Below, piece after piece: positions 46,626 through 56,208 of a DNA stretch of 64,000 bases. Position 1 is the first letter of the stretch. Every line of letters begins with the position of its first letter. A program made the translations under genes and the position numbers. The stretch is from Bacteroides stercoris ATCC 43183 (GTDB taxonomy: Bacteria; Bacteroidota; Bacteroidia; Bacteroidales; Bacteroidaceae): positions 1,984,001 through 2,048,000 of the forward strand of contig NZ_CP102262.1 of the NCBI RefSeq assembly GCF_025147325.1, written 5' to 3'. The notes under the pieces were generated by a model. That model worked only from the letters and a program-made list of their open reading frames with translations, had not been told where the DNA came from and ran no database searches.

Positions 46626-46656
46626 CAAAGATAGGTACTTCTTTTGTTTATCCAAA
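46626..46656 (-). promoter_or_regulatory. Consensus promoter of perR-rubrerythrin operon
   Basis: Minus-strand TTTG (46653-46656), 19-bp spacer, TATCTTTG (46626-46633): a perfect match to the Bacteroides -33/-7 consensus. Confidence 0.85.
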
Positions 46657-46714
46657 AGATTTTAGATATTTTTTATCAGAAAGTGCGGCTATGCAAAGTG
46701 AAAAGGCTGATTCT

Positions 46715-46746
46715 TTTGTGTTTATTGATAAATTGCCGTATTTTTG
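46715..46746 (+). promoter_or_regulatory. Consensus promoter of nadE
   Basis: TTTG (46715-46718), 20-bp spacer, TATTTTTG (46739-46746), 26 bp before the nadE start. It lies back to back with the perR promoter. Confidence 0.85.
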
Positions 46747-46772
46747 CACCCTAATATTAATAGGATTCATAT

Positions 46773-48698
46773 ATGAATTACGGATATGTTAAAGTGGCGG
46801 CATCTGTACCCCGTGTTAGAGTGGCGGACTGTAAGTTCAATGCCGGACAGATTGAAAAAGAGATAATCATTGCCGATGGGAAAGGAGTGCAGATAATTGC
46901 CTTTCCGGAGTTGTGCATTACCGGATATACCTGTGGTGACCTTTTTGCCCAGCAACTTCTGCTTGAAGAGGCTGAAATGGGGCTGATGCAGATTTTGAAC
47001 AATACCCGTCAGATGGATATTATATCCATTCTCGGTATGCCCGTGCCTTTGAACGGTGTACTGCTGAATACTGCGGTGGTCATACAGAAAGGTAAGATAT
47101 TGGGAGTTGTTCCTAAAACTTATCTTCCGAATTATAAAGAGTTTTACGAAAAGCGCTGGTTTACTTCTGCGTGTGAAGTTTCGGAAACGACAGCCCGTTT
47201 GTGCGGGCAAATAGTCCCCATGGGGCGGAATCTGCTTTTCGAGACGGCGGATACAACCTTTGGAATTGAAATCTGCGAGGACTTATGGGCTCCGATTCCG
47301 CCAAGTTCTTCTTTGGCATTGCAAGGAGCGGAAATTCTTTTCAACCTTTCGGCAGACAATGAGGGGATAGGCAAGCATGCTTACTTGCGTTCGCTTATCA
47401 GCCAGCAGTCGGCACGTTGTATCGCAGGGTATGTATTCAGTTCATGCGGTTTTGGCGAGTCTACTACAGACGTGGTGTTTGCAGGTAACGGATTAATTTA
47501 CGAGAACGGTACGTTGCTGGCAGGCAGCGAGCGTTTCTCGTTCGAGGAACAGGTCGTTATCAGTGAGATTGACGTGGAGCATATACGTACGGAACGCCGG
47601 GTGAACACTACATTTGCAGCCTGTCGCGCCAATTGTGCACCGGAAGTGCCGGTGCGTGTCTCTACGGAATATGTCAATTCCAAAGATTTGAATCTGACCC
47701 GTGTTTTCGATCCGCATCCGTTTGTTCCTCAAGGAGCAGCGTTGGACGAGCGTTGTGAGGAGATATTCTCCATACAGGTGTCGGGATTGGCGCAACGTTT
47801 GCTGCATACCAATGCCAAGAGTGCGGTGGTAGGCATATCCGGTGGTCTGGATTCCACACTGGCATTGCTGGTTTGTGTGAAAACATTCGATAAACTGAGT
47901 TGGAACCGTAAAGGAATTATCGGCGTGACTATGCCGGGATTCGGTACTACCGACCGCACCCATACCAATGCGGTGGACTTAATGGCATCATTAGGCGTAA
48001 CCATGCGCGAGGTCAGCATAAAGGATGCCTGCATCCAGCACTTCAAAGATATAGACCATGATATCAACGTACACGATGTGGTGTATGAAAATTCACAGGC
48101 GCGTGAGCGTACGCAGATATTGATGGATATTGCCAACCAGACCTGGGGGATGGTAGTTGGCACCGGCGACCTCTCGGAACTTGCCTTAGGCTGGGCTACG
48201 TACAACGGCGACCATATGTCTATGTACGGTGTTAACGGAAGTATCCCCAAGACATTGGTGAAACATTTGGTGAAGTGGGTGGCGGAGAATGACATTGATG
48301 AGACGTCGCGGGCCACATTATTGGATATTGTGGACACCCCTATCAGTCCGGAACTCATACCGGCGGATGAAAACGGAAATATCAGGCAGATTACGGAAGA
48401 CCTTGTAGGGCCGTACGAACTGCATGATTTTTTCTTATATTATTTTCTTCGTTGCGGTTTCCGTCCTTCCAAGATTTTCTTCCTTGCTGCGCGTACGTTT
48501 AAAGATGTTTATGATGAAGAGACTATAAAGAAGTGGTTGCAGACTTTTTGTCGTCGCTTCTTTAACCAGCAGTTCAAGCGTTCCTGTTTGCCCGATGGCC
48601 CTAAGGTAGGAAGTATTTCTATCAGTCCGCGCGGTGACTGGCGGATGCCGAGCGATGCTTCTTCAGAAATGTGGCTGAAGGAAGTTGAAAAGATTTGA
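46773..48698 (+). CDS. nadE: Glutamine-dependent NAD+ synthetase
   Basis: A 641-residue two-domain enzyme making NAD+ from deamido-NAD+, ATP and glutamine. The N-terminal nitrilase-type glutaminase domain (~1-300) carries AFPELCITGYTCGDL, the lysine in VPKTYLPNY and the catalytic cysteine in FGIEICEDLWAP. The C-terminal synthetase has the PP-loop GISGGLDSTLALL, VGTGDLSELALGW and SPRGDWRMPSD (Bacteroidetes-type extension). It is a single gene on its own promoter, ended by the hairpin at 48711. Confidence 0.96.
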   Translation: MNYGYVKVAASVPRVRVADCKFNAGQIEKEIIIADGKGVQIIAFPELCITGYTCGDLFAQQLLLEEAEMGLMQILNNTRQMDIISILGMPVPLNGVLLNTAVVIQKGKILGVVPKTYLPNYKEFYEKRWFTSACEVSETTARLCGQIVPMGRNLLFETADTTFGIEICEDLWAPIPPSSSLALQGAEILFNLSADNEGIGKHAYLRSLISQQSARCIAGYVFSSCGFGESTTDVVFAGNGLIYENGTLLAGSERFSFEEQVVISEIDVEHIRTERRVNTTFAACRANCAPEVPVRVSTEYVNSKDLNLTRVFDPHPFVPQGAALDERCEEIFSIQVSGLAQRLLHTNAKSAVVGISGGLDSTLALLVCVKTFDKLSWNRKGIIGVTMPGFGTTDRTHTNAVDLMASLGVTMREVSIKDACIQHFKDIDHDINVHDVVYENSQARERTQILMDIANQTWGMVVGTGDLSELALGWATYNGDHMSMYGVNGSIPKTLVKHLVKWVAENDIDETSRATLLDIVDTPISPELIPADENGNIRQITEDLVGPYELHDFFLYYFLRCGFRPSKIFFLAARTFKDVYDEETIKKWLQTFCRRFFNQQFKRSCLPDGPKVGSISISPRGDWRMPSDASSEMWLKEVEKI

Positions 48699-48710
48699 GG
48701 ATTAAGCATT

Positions 48711-48775
48711 GAAAGCTAAAAGGTCGTGTCAAAAAGAAATTATCAGGTTCTTTTTGACACGACCTTTTAGCTTTC
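48711..48775. terminator. 28-bp perfect inverted repeat, bidirectional terminator
   Basis: Arms at 48711-48738 and 48748-48775 are exact inverted copies (AGGTCGTGTCAAAAAG in the core) with a 9-nt loop. The A/T-rich arm parts give U-runs on both strands. It lies between convergent nadE and the solute-binding protein gene. Confidence 0.9.
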
Positions 48776-48788
48776 AGCGTTTAACTTT

Positions 48789-49604
48789 TTAGTAGTATCT
48801 CTTATATATTTTCCGGTACTCTTTTCCTTTTTTGAATCTTTCCAGCCAGGTATTCAGGCTGTCCAAGAGTACAGGAGACTGCTTGCTCACTCCCCACGAG
48901 TAGAATTGGGTGAAACTGATAGCCGTATTTATGTCTATCTGCGGCAGACTGTCGGCTGCTGCGCGAGCGATGCTTTCTTCGCATACGGCATAATCGATAT
49001 CGCCATGTGCGACAAGGGCGATAAGTTGTTCGGAACCATACTTTTCTACTTCCTTAATATATATGGTATCACCGATTTCGTTTCCTAAATTACGGATGCG
49101 CAGGATGGAAGGCGACCCTTCTACCACATTCAGCGTCTTTCCCGCTAAGTCCAATTGGCTTTTGATAAACAGGGAATCGTCGGGAGAGTCTGTTTTCCGT
49201 TGTACCAATACCTGCCTGTTCAGAACAATCGGAGAGGTCAGAAGCAAGGAGTCCTTTAATTCGCTGGTTGCTAAAATTCCATAGGCTATGACATCGAACC
49301 TGCCGTTTGCCAGACCTTCCAGACGTTCGTTAAAACTCATTTCGGGAGTAATGGCTACCTGCAGACCGTGATCACGGGCAAAAGCCTCTATTAATTCGTA
49401 ATGAAATCCGGACAGGGTGTCTCCGTCCACATAAAAGCTGATGGAGTTATATTCCGTAGCGGCATGGAGCGTACCGTCTGCTGCTATTTCGGCATAATCG
49501 CGCGGATGTCCTTTACGGATTTCCTTTTTGGGCAATATAAATGTGGCAACGACTGCGGCTATTGCCCCCAGGATGATATATTTTGATAATTTACTCTTTT
49601 TCAT
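48789..49604 (-). CDS. Membrane-anchored SBP_bac_3 solute-binding-like protein
   Basis: A 271-residue protein with one N-terminal membrane helix (~7-24, YIILGAIAAVVATFIL) and a type 3 periplasmic binding domain: ISFYVDGDTLSGFHYELIEA (20 residues), LEGLANGRFDVIAYGI, DYAVCEESIAR and INTAISFTQFYSWGVSK. This is the ligand-binding half of MltF-type lytic transglycosylases, but the lysozyme half is absent. It begins 15 bp after the porin gene stop, so they are probably one operon. The ligand is unknown. Confidence 0.82.
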   Translation of the reverse strand: MKKSKLSKYIILGAIAAVVATFILPKKEIRKGHPRDYAEIAADGTLHAATEYNSISFYVDGDTLSGFHYELIEAFARDHGLQVAITPEMSFNERLEGLANGRFDVIAYGILATSELKDSLLLTSPIVLNRQVLVQRKTDSPDDSLFIKSQLDLAGKTLNVVEGSPSILRIRNLGNEIGDTIYIKEVEKYGSEQLIALVAHGDIDYAVCEESIARAAADSLPQIDINTAISFTQFYSWGVSKQSPVLLDSLNTWLERFKKGKEYRKIYKRYY

Positions 49605-49619
49605 AGTTGAAAGACGGCA

Positions 49620-51701
49620 TTAGTCGTAGAAATTCCATGAAATGCCAATCTTGAACAGACGCGGGTTTATAGGGTAGTGCGGCACAAGGAAATAATTGCC
49701 TTTACCCATTCCTGCATTAACGTGATACATCATGGCAAAGATGCGTGTCCGCTTCAAATGCAGATTGGCGTATACGTTTACAATCGGATAGCCGCCAATC
49801 TCCACCTGGTCATCTGCTGCTTGAAGATGGAACTGCTGAATGGCAGGGGTATAGGCAGGTGCATTGTATTTGGTAAAATACCGCACATCCGCACCAAGTT
49901 GTACAGTCAGCACTTTCTTGGCTATTTTGGCAAGCAGATACAGATTGTGATATAGCGAGAGCTGCGGCAAGGGCAATACCGTTTCATTGCTTGATTTCTG
50001 CCAGGTTACTTCGTTGTCCAGATGCAGGATGCCTAAACGGAAATCCTGTTTCAGTGTAGCGGAGAGCACCTGTATATTACCGCTTTCCTGAGCGGGCATG
50101 GCATTTTGGTTGAAATAGGTGTAGTTCTTTATGTTCTCTACGCCGGCACGCAGATTGGTTTTCCAGCGGCTGATGTTCAGCTCGCCTTCCACGCGTGTAC
50201 GGAACTCCTTGTCCATGTTTTCATTGTCCCAGTAGTAATGGTTGGAGTGATAATGACGCATATAGAAAGAGGGCAGCGTGTTGCTTACATAACCTCGTGC
50301 ATAGAAGTTCACGGTATCCTTCCAGAGGCGGAAGTTCAAGTCGAGGTCGGCATTGACGCGGAACTGTCCGAGTGCCTTGTCCATGATGCCCACTTCACCG
50401 TTTACGTTGTAATGCAGTGTTTTACCCAGCCGTTTGGCCAGTTCGCCGCCAACGAATATCTCCTGTTCGTCGAAATTGGTTCGCGACAATGTGTCCATCA
50501 ACTCATAGCGGCTGAATTTATGCGATATATAGGCTGTCAGTCCAGCTTTGGCATACTTGTTGAAACTTTCGAGCAAAGCGATGCCGAATACGTTCTTTAC
50601 ACTGAAAGCCGTAGTAGAGTCCCTGCTGGCTACTTCGTTGAAGTAAGCGTTGGGATATTGCCCTTCCGTCTCCTTGGCGGAAGAGAATTTATGACGCGCC
50701 CGTTCCACTTTCATGGTATGTATGAAGCTGGTGACGGGAACGAACTCTTCGGTTATAATGGTATCTTTGGCTAAAGGTACGCTGTCGTTGGCAACTGCTC
50801 TTTTGGGGGATTTGGCATCTTCCACAGTTGTGGTTTCACGTGTGAAGCCGAGGCGGTAACGGTGCGTCAGGTATACATAGAAATCTTTGTTCTTGTTTGA
50901 CGTCTGTTCCAACTTAACCGGAATGGTAGTGGATTCGTATTCTTTCTTGCCTTCCGCCATATCTTCCGGGCGCGTGATGTAACGGTCGTCCTGAATACCG
51001 CCGTTTTCGTTCATCTTCATAGTGAAGTTGTTGTATACCGCCTGCATCTGGTATTTATTACCTATATAGCTGGCGAATATTCCGGCATTGAAGTTCGATG
51101 TGGACTGGTTCTGGTAGTATCCCCGTCCGTACAGATAGTCAATGTTGAAGCCGAATGCCAACCGCTTGTTGACGTTTACCGAGAAATAGGACTTGAAGCG
51201 TTCTTCACCGTTGACCTTATTTCCTGCTTTATAGTAGGTAAGATTGGTGAAAGGTACATTACTGTTGGTAAATTTCACTTCATCGGGGCGGACGAAGAAG
51301 CTGGAGAAGGGCTCCATGAAGATGGTCGGCTCGTTGTCTCTGCGTTCAAAGAAGATACGTGACATACGGGGGGAACCCAGATTACCCAGATAATTATAGT
51401 GTCCGTACATGCCTTCTACCAGATTGGTATTCTGGAAGTTCAGGTTGGCAGTATCGGCGGGGATAATAGTGCGGTTGCCCAATGTTTCACTCAAACGCCA
51501 CATATAGAGTTTGGGCGGAAGGCTTTGGATTTCCGTATCGGTGCTGTCTTCCAGATTATCGGGTAATGTGTTGGGGTCTACCTGGTTGCCGAACTGGTCA
51601 CGGCCTGTTACAGGATCCATACGGTTGAAAGGGTTTTGTGCCCCGACGCCCAAAATGCCTATAATAGATAGAAATATGTATGTCAGTACGATTCGTCTCA
51701 T
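49620..51701 (-). CDS. Putative outer-membrane porin (Porin_10 type)
   Basis: A 693-residue barrel protein. The signal peptide (~1-21, IIGILGVGAQ) precedes a ~60-residue segment with TLPDNLEDSTDTEIQSLPPK, then repeated amphipathic strands (VNKRLAFGFNIDYLYGRGYY), ending in the strand FKIGISWNFYD. It matches the Bacteroidetes putative porin group. Start: the ATG at 51701; the open frame reaches four codons further to a TTG. The next gene on the strand is the solute-binding protein. Confidence 0.82.
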   Translation of the reverse strand: MRRIVLTYIFLSIIGILGVGAQNPFNRMDPVTGRDQFGNQVDPNTLPDNLEDSTDTEIQSLPPKLYMWRLSETLGNRTIIPADTANLNFQNTNLVEGMYGHYNYLGNLGSPRMSRIFFERRDNEPTIFMEPFSSFFVRPDEVKFTNSNVPFTNLTYYKAGNKVNGEERFKSYFSVNVNKRLAFGFNIDYLYGRGYYQNQSTSNFNAGIFASYIGNKYQMQAVYNNFTMKMNENGGIQDDRYITRPEDMAEGKKEYESTTIPVKLEQTSNKNKDFYVYLTHRYRLGFTRETTTVEDAKSPKRAVANDSVPLAKDTIITEEFVPVTSFIHTMKVERARHKFSSAKETEGQYPNAYFNEVASRDSTTAFSVKNVFGIALLESFNKYAKAGLTAYISHKFSRYELMDTLSRTNFDEQEIFVGGELAKRLGKTLHYNVNGEVGIMDKALGQFRVNADLDLNFRLWKDTVNFYARGYVSNTLPSFYMRHYHSNHYYWDNENMDKEFRTRVEGELNISRWKTNLRAGVENIKNYTYFNQNAMPAQESGNIQVLSATLKQDFRLGILHLDNEVTWQKSSNETVLPLPQLSLYHNLYLLAKIAKKVLTVQLGADVRYFTKYNAPAYTPAIQQFHLQAADDQVEIGGYPIVNVYANLHLKRTRIFAMMYHVNAGMGKGNYFLVPHYPINPRLFKIGISWNFYD

Positions 51702-51710
51702 AATTAGGCG

Positions 51711-51718
51711 CAAAGATA
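51711..51718 (-). promoter_or_regulatory. -7 box immediately upstream of porin gene
   Basis: Minus-strand TATCTTTG ends 9 bp before the porin ATG, so transcription would start within a few bases of the start codon. Confidence 0.5.
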
Positions 51719-51873
51719 CAATAAAAAATTATTCGCTTACGGAATTCAGCCTTTTTTGCTTCTTTTTTACATTCGGCGTTTACAGGCAATCTCTTTCTTT
51801 TTGACGATAAAAATGAGATGGAAAGAATGTTTTTTCTTGTAAATGGAGCATTGTATGTGCCGGGTTATTTATA

Positions 51874-51907
51874 TTTGCGCAGATATTATGATGAATTGTT
51901 ACCTTTG
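51874..51907 (+). promoter_or_regulatory. Promoter of the TPR histidine kinase gene
   Basis: TTTG at 51874-51877, 22-bp spacer, TACCTTTG at 51900-51907, 55 bp before the kinase start. The spacer is one longer than the common 19-21. TATATTTG at 51870-51877 is an alternative -7 box. Confidence 0.6.
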
Positions 51908-51962
51908 TGGTGAGTGGGTGTCAAAGACTGTTTATATATACTTAAAATCCATATCTTATAAC

Positions 51963-53867
51963 ATGAAAACATTGTTTGTCCTTTTGGGGATGTTTATAAT
52001 TTATCCTTGTTTATACGCTCAAGATGCGGAGTTGCAGGCTTGCCGGGAAGAGCTGGCACGCGGCATGAGTCAGAAGAACCGCGACAGCATTGCAGCGGCT
52101 TATTGTCATTTGGGAGAATACTACGCCTATCGCCAGGCGGACAGTACCCGGTATTATTGCGAACAGGGATTGAAATATGCCGCAACGGATAAAGCCGAGC
52201 CTTACCTTTACCTGTTGAATAATCTGGCAGACGCTTATTTTTCTTCGGGGCAGTTGGACGAATCGTTAAAGCGTTTCCGTTTTGTGCTCGAAGAAGCCGG
52301 ACGTTTGCATTGGGACGAGGTCGAGATAGCTTCCGTGCTTTCCTCTGTCGGCGTGATATACCGTAGAAAGGAGATGCCCGATTCGGCGCTGGTGTGCTAT
52401 AACCGGGCATTGGCGTTGCTTGATAATCGCGAGGCTTATGATGAACGGACACAGTTGCTGACGAGTATAGCCATTCTCTATACGAACACCGCCCGGCTGA
52501 AAGAAGGCGAATATTACATCCGGAAAGCGTTGGAGGCATCGGAGAAGAGTGATGACATGGACATGGTGATGTATGCTGCCGCTACGGCGGGAAGTATTTT
52601 CACGCTGAGGGAAAATTATGCGGAAGCTGCCCAACTGCTTTATCCCGTACTTGCCAAAGCACGGGAGCAGCAGAAGCCGAGATTCGTACTGAAAATCATA
52701 GCGTATCTGTTGAGTGCCTATTACAGGCTGGACAATCGCGACTCCATCAATCATTACATGGCGGAAGGCGATAAAGTGGCGGCAGGACTGCCCGCTACCA
52801 ATGCCGAGGTGCAGGGGTATCATGAAAGTCTGTGTGACATACTGACTAAAATGGGACGCTATGGCGAGAGCCTGCATATCCAGAAACGGATGCTGGCTGC
52901 GAGGGACAGCAGTTCGCAGACTCCCGTAGACCGGCTTTTTGAGAGAATGGCACGCAACTATGCCAGAATGAAAAACTATCCGGAAGCTATGGAGTATTAC
53001 GCAAAGGCCTATCATACGGCAGACAGCCTGCATAAAGCAGAGGTGGAGACGGAATTGTCGGAACTCTCCATTAAATACGAGAACCAGGAAAAGGAACTTG
53101 AGATAGCGCGGCTCACTCAGCAGCATTTGGAACAGAAAGCTAAGACGATGCAATGGAGTGTGGCGGCAGTGGCGGCTTCTTCTGCTTTCCTGCTGCTGGC
53201 TGCCTATTATGTCTTCCGGCGTAAGCGCATCAGGAAAGAGGAGGAATTGAAACTTGCCCAAAGCTATATAGACGGTTTGGAGCGCGAACGTACGCGCCTT
53301 GCCAAGGATTTGCACGACGGTGTGTGCAACGACCTGCTTGGTATCGGTATGAATATGCAGTACATGCAGCCTACGGACGAATCGAAACGGGAGATTCTGG
53401 CTCTGCTGGAGCAGGTGCGCAGCGATGTACGCTGTATTTCTCACGAACTGATGCCGCCTAAGTTCCAGGTTACTACCCTTGCCGAGACGGTGGAGGCCTA
53501 TGTGAAAGGGCTTGCCTTTCCTGCGTCGGTGCAACTTGCGTTCAGTAAGGAAAATGAAGAGATTCAATGGAGCCAAGTGCCCGAAGAGGTGTCTTATGAA
53601 GTTTATCGCATCATGCAGGAATTGCTGTCCAATATCCTGAAACATTCCGGAGCGACGGAGATAGATGTGACTCTTACATTGAAACGGAAGTTGCTGACTC
53701 TGCAAATTTCAAATAACGGTAAAAACTACTGTGGTGACGAGGTGCGGGGAAAGGGCATCGGGCTTACTACCATTCAAGAACGCGCCAAAGCTGTCGGTGG
53801 TTTGTTTACCACGGATATTCAGGACAGAAGCCAAAAGTTCAAGCTTGAAATATCGTTATCCATTTAA
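51963..53867 (+). CDS. TPR-sensor histidine kinase (HisKA_3 type)
   Basis: A 634-residue membrane sensor kinase. The signal peptide (LYAQ) is followed by tandem TPR repeats (~25-380), a coiled coil (~375-415), one membrane helix (~418-437) and a NarL-system kinase core. The phospho-acceptor is H451 in RLAKDLHDGVCNDLLGIGM; the ATPase domain shows EVYRIMQELLSNILKHS and GKGIGLTTIQERA. Start: the ATG at 51963 begins the signal peptide; the frame is open 40 codons upstream. The partner response regulator follows after 104 bp. Confidence 0.92.
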   Translation: MKTLFVLLGMFIIYPCLYAQDAELQACREELARGMSQKNRDSIAAAYCHLGEYYAYRQADSTRYYCEQGLKYAATDKAEPYLYLLNNLADAYFSSGQLDESLKRFRFVLEEAGRLHWDEVEIASVLSSVGVIYRRKEMPDSALVCYNRALALLDNREAYDERTQLLTSIAILYTNTARLKEGEYYIRKALEASEKSDDMDMVMYAAATAGSIFTLRENYAEAAQLLYPVLAKAREQQKPRFVLKIIAYLLSAYYRLDNRDSINHYMAEGDKVAAGLPATNAEVQGYHESLCDILTKMGRYGESLHIQKRMLAARDSSSQTPVDRLFERMARNYARMKNYPEAMEYYAKAYHTADSLHKAEVETELSELSIKYENQEKELEIARLTQQHLEQKAKTMQWSVAAVAASSAFLLLAAYYVFRRKRIRKEEELKLAQSYIDGLERERTRLAKDLHDGVCNDLLGIGMNMQYMQPTDESKREILALLEQVRSDVRCISHELMPPKFQVTTLAETVEAYVKGLAFPASVQLAFSKENEEIQWSQVPEEVSYEVYRIMQELLSNILKHSGATEIDVTLTLKRKLLTLQISNNGKNYCGDEVRGKGIGLTTIQERAKAVGGLFTTDIQDRSQKFKLEISLSI

Positions 53868-53971
53868 TGGAAAACCGGTATGCCGGAGAGTAAAATCACT
53901 ATTTTTGATGATGCCGCATATTGATAAATGCTATTTCTTTGCAACATAATTCAGAACACAAAGATAGGTTG

Positions 53972-54625
53972 ATGAAAGAAAGAGATATACGCATTTTGTT
54001 GGTGGATGACCATGATTTGGTGCTTCAAGGTTTGAAGCGGATAGTAGAATGTTCGCTACCGGAAATAAAAAACGTATGTACTGCATCGTCGGGACAGGAG
54101 GCATTGCATCTTATCGCATCTCAACGTTTCAATCTTTTCGTGCTGGATATGGAACTACCCGACATATCCGGGATGGACATCATTGTGCGGATACGGGAGA
54201 AAGACCCGCGGGCACGCATCATTGTCAACACCATGCACGAAGAAATCTGGTTTATCAAAGATTTGATTCAGAGTGCAGTAGACGGTATCTTGTTTAAATC
54301 CATCGATTCTACGAAAATAGCCGAAGCCATTCGCCGGGTGCTGGATGGCGGAACTTACTATTGCCCTTATGCCGAGCATGTGCGTGCACAGATGCGGCGT
54401 TCGGACGAAGGGCGGCGTGAGGAACTGACCTTGCGCGAACTTGATGTACTGAAACGGATATCCGAGGGCAAGAACACGCAGGAAATAGCTCAGGAACTTT
54501 GTGTCTCTACCAATACGGTTGATACGCACCGCCGTCATCTGATGGACAAGCTGGATGCACGTAATGTGGCCGACCTCATTATGACAGCTATCTCCAAAGG
54601 GATAATCCCTATCCGTAAATGCTGA
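53972..54625 (+). CDS. LuxR/NarL-family response regulator
   Basis: A 217-residue regulator: receiver domain (ILLVDDHDLVLQGLKRIV, phospho-acceptor D59 in FVLDMELPD) and C-terminal LuxR-type helix-turn-helix (ELTLRELDVLKRISEGKNT and VSTNTVDTHRRHLMDKL). It is the cognate partner of the upstream TPR kinase. Target genes may include the four downstream envelope genes, an inference from position. The ATG at 53972 gives the standard receiver start. Confidence 0.93.
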   Translation: MKERDIRILLVDDHDLVLQGLKRIVECSLPEIKNVCTASSGQEALHLIASQRFNLFVLDMELPDISGMDIIVRIREKDPRARIIVNTMHEEIWFIKDLIQSAVDGILFKSIDSTKIAEAIRRVLDGGTYYCPYAEHVRAQMRRSDEGRREELTLRELDVLKRISEGKNTQEIAQELCVSTNTVDTHRRHLMDKLDARNVADLIMTAISKGIIPIRKC

Positions 54626-54655
54626 CAACATTACTCATTTAAATAATTCAATAGT

Positions 54656-55393
54656 ATGAAAAAGTTTACGGTTATAACTTTATCCGCAATGTTCTGCGGA
54701 CTGGTTGTGTTGTCGGCATGCGGCGGTGGAGTCGCTTCGGGTTCGGCTGCAAGTAGCGATGCGCCTTTGGGCCGTGTGCCTGCGATATTTGCAGAAGTAG
54801 CTGCCAAGAAAAAAGCATTGGACGAAAGCTTGCGTAAGGAGGATGATTTGGACCGGTATCAGAAGAAACTGAAAGAGTTTGATGAATATGCTGCCAAGAG
54901 TTATCAGAAGGCGGCGGAAGAAGGCGAGAAACTTGTCGGACGTGAAATTGTCTGTACGGGAGATGTTTACCCTGATTTTCAGATAACGGGTGCTAAGGTG
55001 GCGGAATATCATGTCGGCAGAGAGGCGGGCAGTATAATTGTGAGGGTTACGGTCACTCCCAAACGGGATATTGTAGTACGTGAAACCAAACGTCAATGTG
55101 CCGAAGGCGAATATCCGCTGAAAGATACCCGTCTGTATTTCGCCTTGATGAAGGCCAACGACCATTTGATTGAACTCGGACAGTTGAACCCTTTCAACGG
55201 TAATTCTTATAACAGCTCTTTGAAAGCCGAATATGCTCCCGGACAGATGGTTCAAGCCGGCGTACCTTGCCATAGCGAAGGAGCTCCGGTGTACATCAAC
55301 TGCCATACCTACGACTTTACGGAATTTGCCAAGATTGTATTTCTGGCAGAGAAAGATTATATGGCTATACGTAAGCAGGCTTACGGCTTCTGA
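54656..55393 (+). CDS. Hypothetical lipoprotein, 245 residues
   Basis: Signal peptide with lipobox LSAC (Cys22) followed by a Gly/Ala/Ser linker. A charged helical region (~45-95, AKKKALDESLRKEDDLDRYQ) precedes a beta-rich domain with REIVCTGDVYPDFQITGAKV and IIVRVTVTPKRDIVV. No known family. It starts 30 bp after the response regulator and is followed by another lipoprotein gene, so it could be a periplasmic partner or target of the two-component system. Confidence 0.7.
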   Translation: MKKFTVITLSAMFCGLVVLSACGGGVASGSAASSDAPLGRVPAIFAEVAAKKKALDESLRKEDDLDRYQKKLKEFDEYAAKSYQKAAEEGEKLVGREIVCTGDVYPDFQITGAKVAEYHVGREAGSIIVRVTVTPKRDIVVRETKRQCAEGEYPLKDTRLYFALMKANDHLIELGQLNPFNGNSYNSSLKAEYAPGQMVQAGVPCHSEGAPVYINCHTYDFTEFAKIVFLAEKDYMAIRKQAYGF

Positions 55394-55430
55394 TAGAAAC
55401 AAACTTCTTTAATCTTAAAGGCAAACAACT

Positions 55431-56192
55431 ATGAACAGGTTTTTAATGGCGGCGGCACTTATTGTGCTGGCAGCCTGTGGTGGCGTATCCACACAAAACG
55501 GCAACGGTACGGACAAAGAAGGACTGAACGGTAAAGTGCATAAGGTGCAAACCTTGATTTACAACGCGAAGTCCCAGGGCAATGAAACAGTAAAGGACGG
55601 CAAACCGGATTCTTATCGTGAAACGGATTTCTTTCCGAAAGAAGATACCCGGATTTATAATGCTGCCGGGCAGCTCGATTCTGTGGTGAGTGTGGTGGAC
55701 GCCGTCAAATACATTACGGTCTATGCCTATCGGGACGGGAATGTCAGCAATGAGAAACTCTTTCAGAACGGTGAACTGCTAACCGACCGCAGATATGTTT
55801 ATCGGGACGGCAAGCTGGCAAGTACAATCGAAGACATGTATATCGGCGGCGACAAGACTACCAATGAGTATCCGGTGGATGCTTCAAAGACAGAGTACGT
55901 GGATGGCAATTGCATAGAGCATGGTGATACGGAACGCGATTATGTTGTGAAAGATGCTTTGGGGCGTGTGCTGAAAGAGTCCGCTTACAGCGAGATGGAC
56001 GATTATCTCACCGTAAAGGAGTATACCTATAACGAAAAAGGCTGGCTGGAAACCTGCGTATCTTCCGATGATAATAAGGTGTCTTACGATTATCCGGAAA
56101 CGGACGACCGGGGCAACTGGACACGCATGGTGATAACCCTTAACGGACAGCCCTATGGCATTGCGGAACGTAGCATTACTTATTACGAATGA
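55431..56192 (+). CDS. Hypothetical lipoprotein with YD-repeat-like segments
   Basis: A 253-residue lipoprotein (lipobox LAAC). The body carries several short strand pairs reminiscent of RHS/YD repeats: VYAYRDGNVSNEKLFQNGEL, RRYVYRDGKLASTIEDMY, KEYTYNEKGWLETCVSSD. These repeats form beta-sheet shells in RHS proteins, but here they are few. No enzymatic motif. It is spaced 37 bp from the previous gene and 16 bp from the membrane protein gene that follows. Confidence 0.7.
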   Translation: MNRFLMAAALIVLAACGGVSTQNGNGTDKEGLNGKVHKVQTLIYNAKSQGNETVKDGKPDSYRETDFFPKEDTRIYNAAGQLDSVVSVVDAVKYITVYAYRDGNVSNEKLFQNGELLTDRRYVYRDGKLASTIEDMYIGGDKTTNEYPVDASKTEYVDGNCIEHGDTERDYVVKDALGRVLKESAYSEMDDYLTVKEYTYNEKGWLETCVSSDDNKVSYDYPETDDRGNWTRMVITLNGQPYGIAERSITYYE

Positions 56193-56208
56193 TAATAGAC
56201 AAGGTATT

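Noticed and set aside
52266..53705. 479-codon minus-strand open frame opposite the histidine kinase
   Set aside because: Shadow of a clear kinase gene; composition is His/Arg rich as expected from antisense reading.
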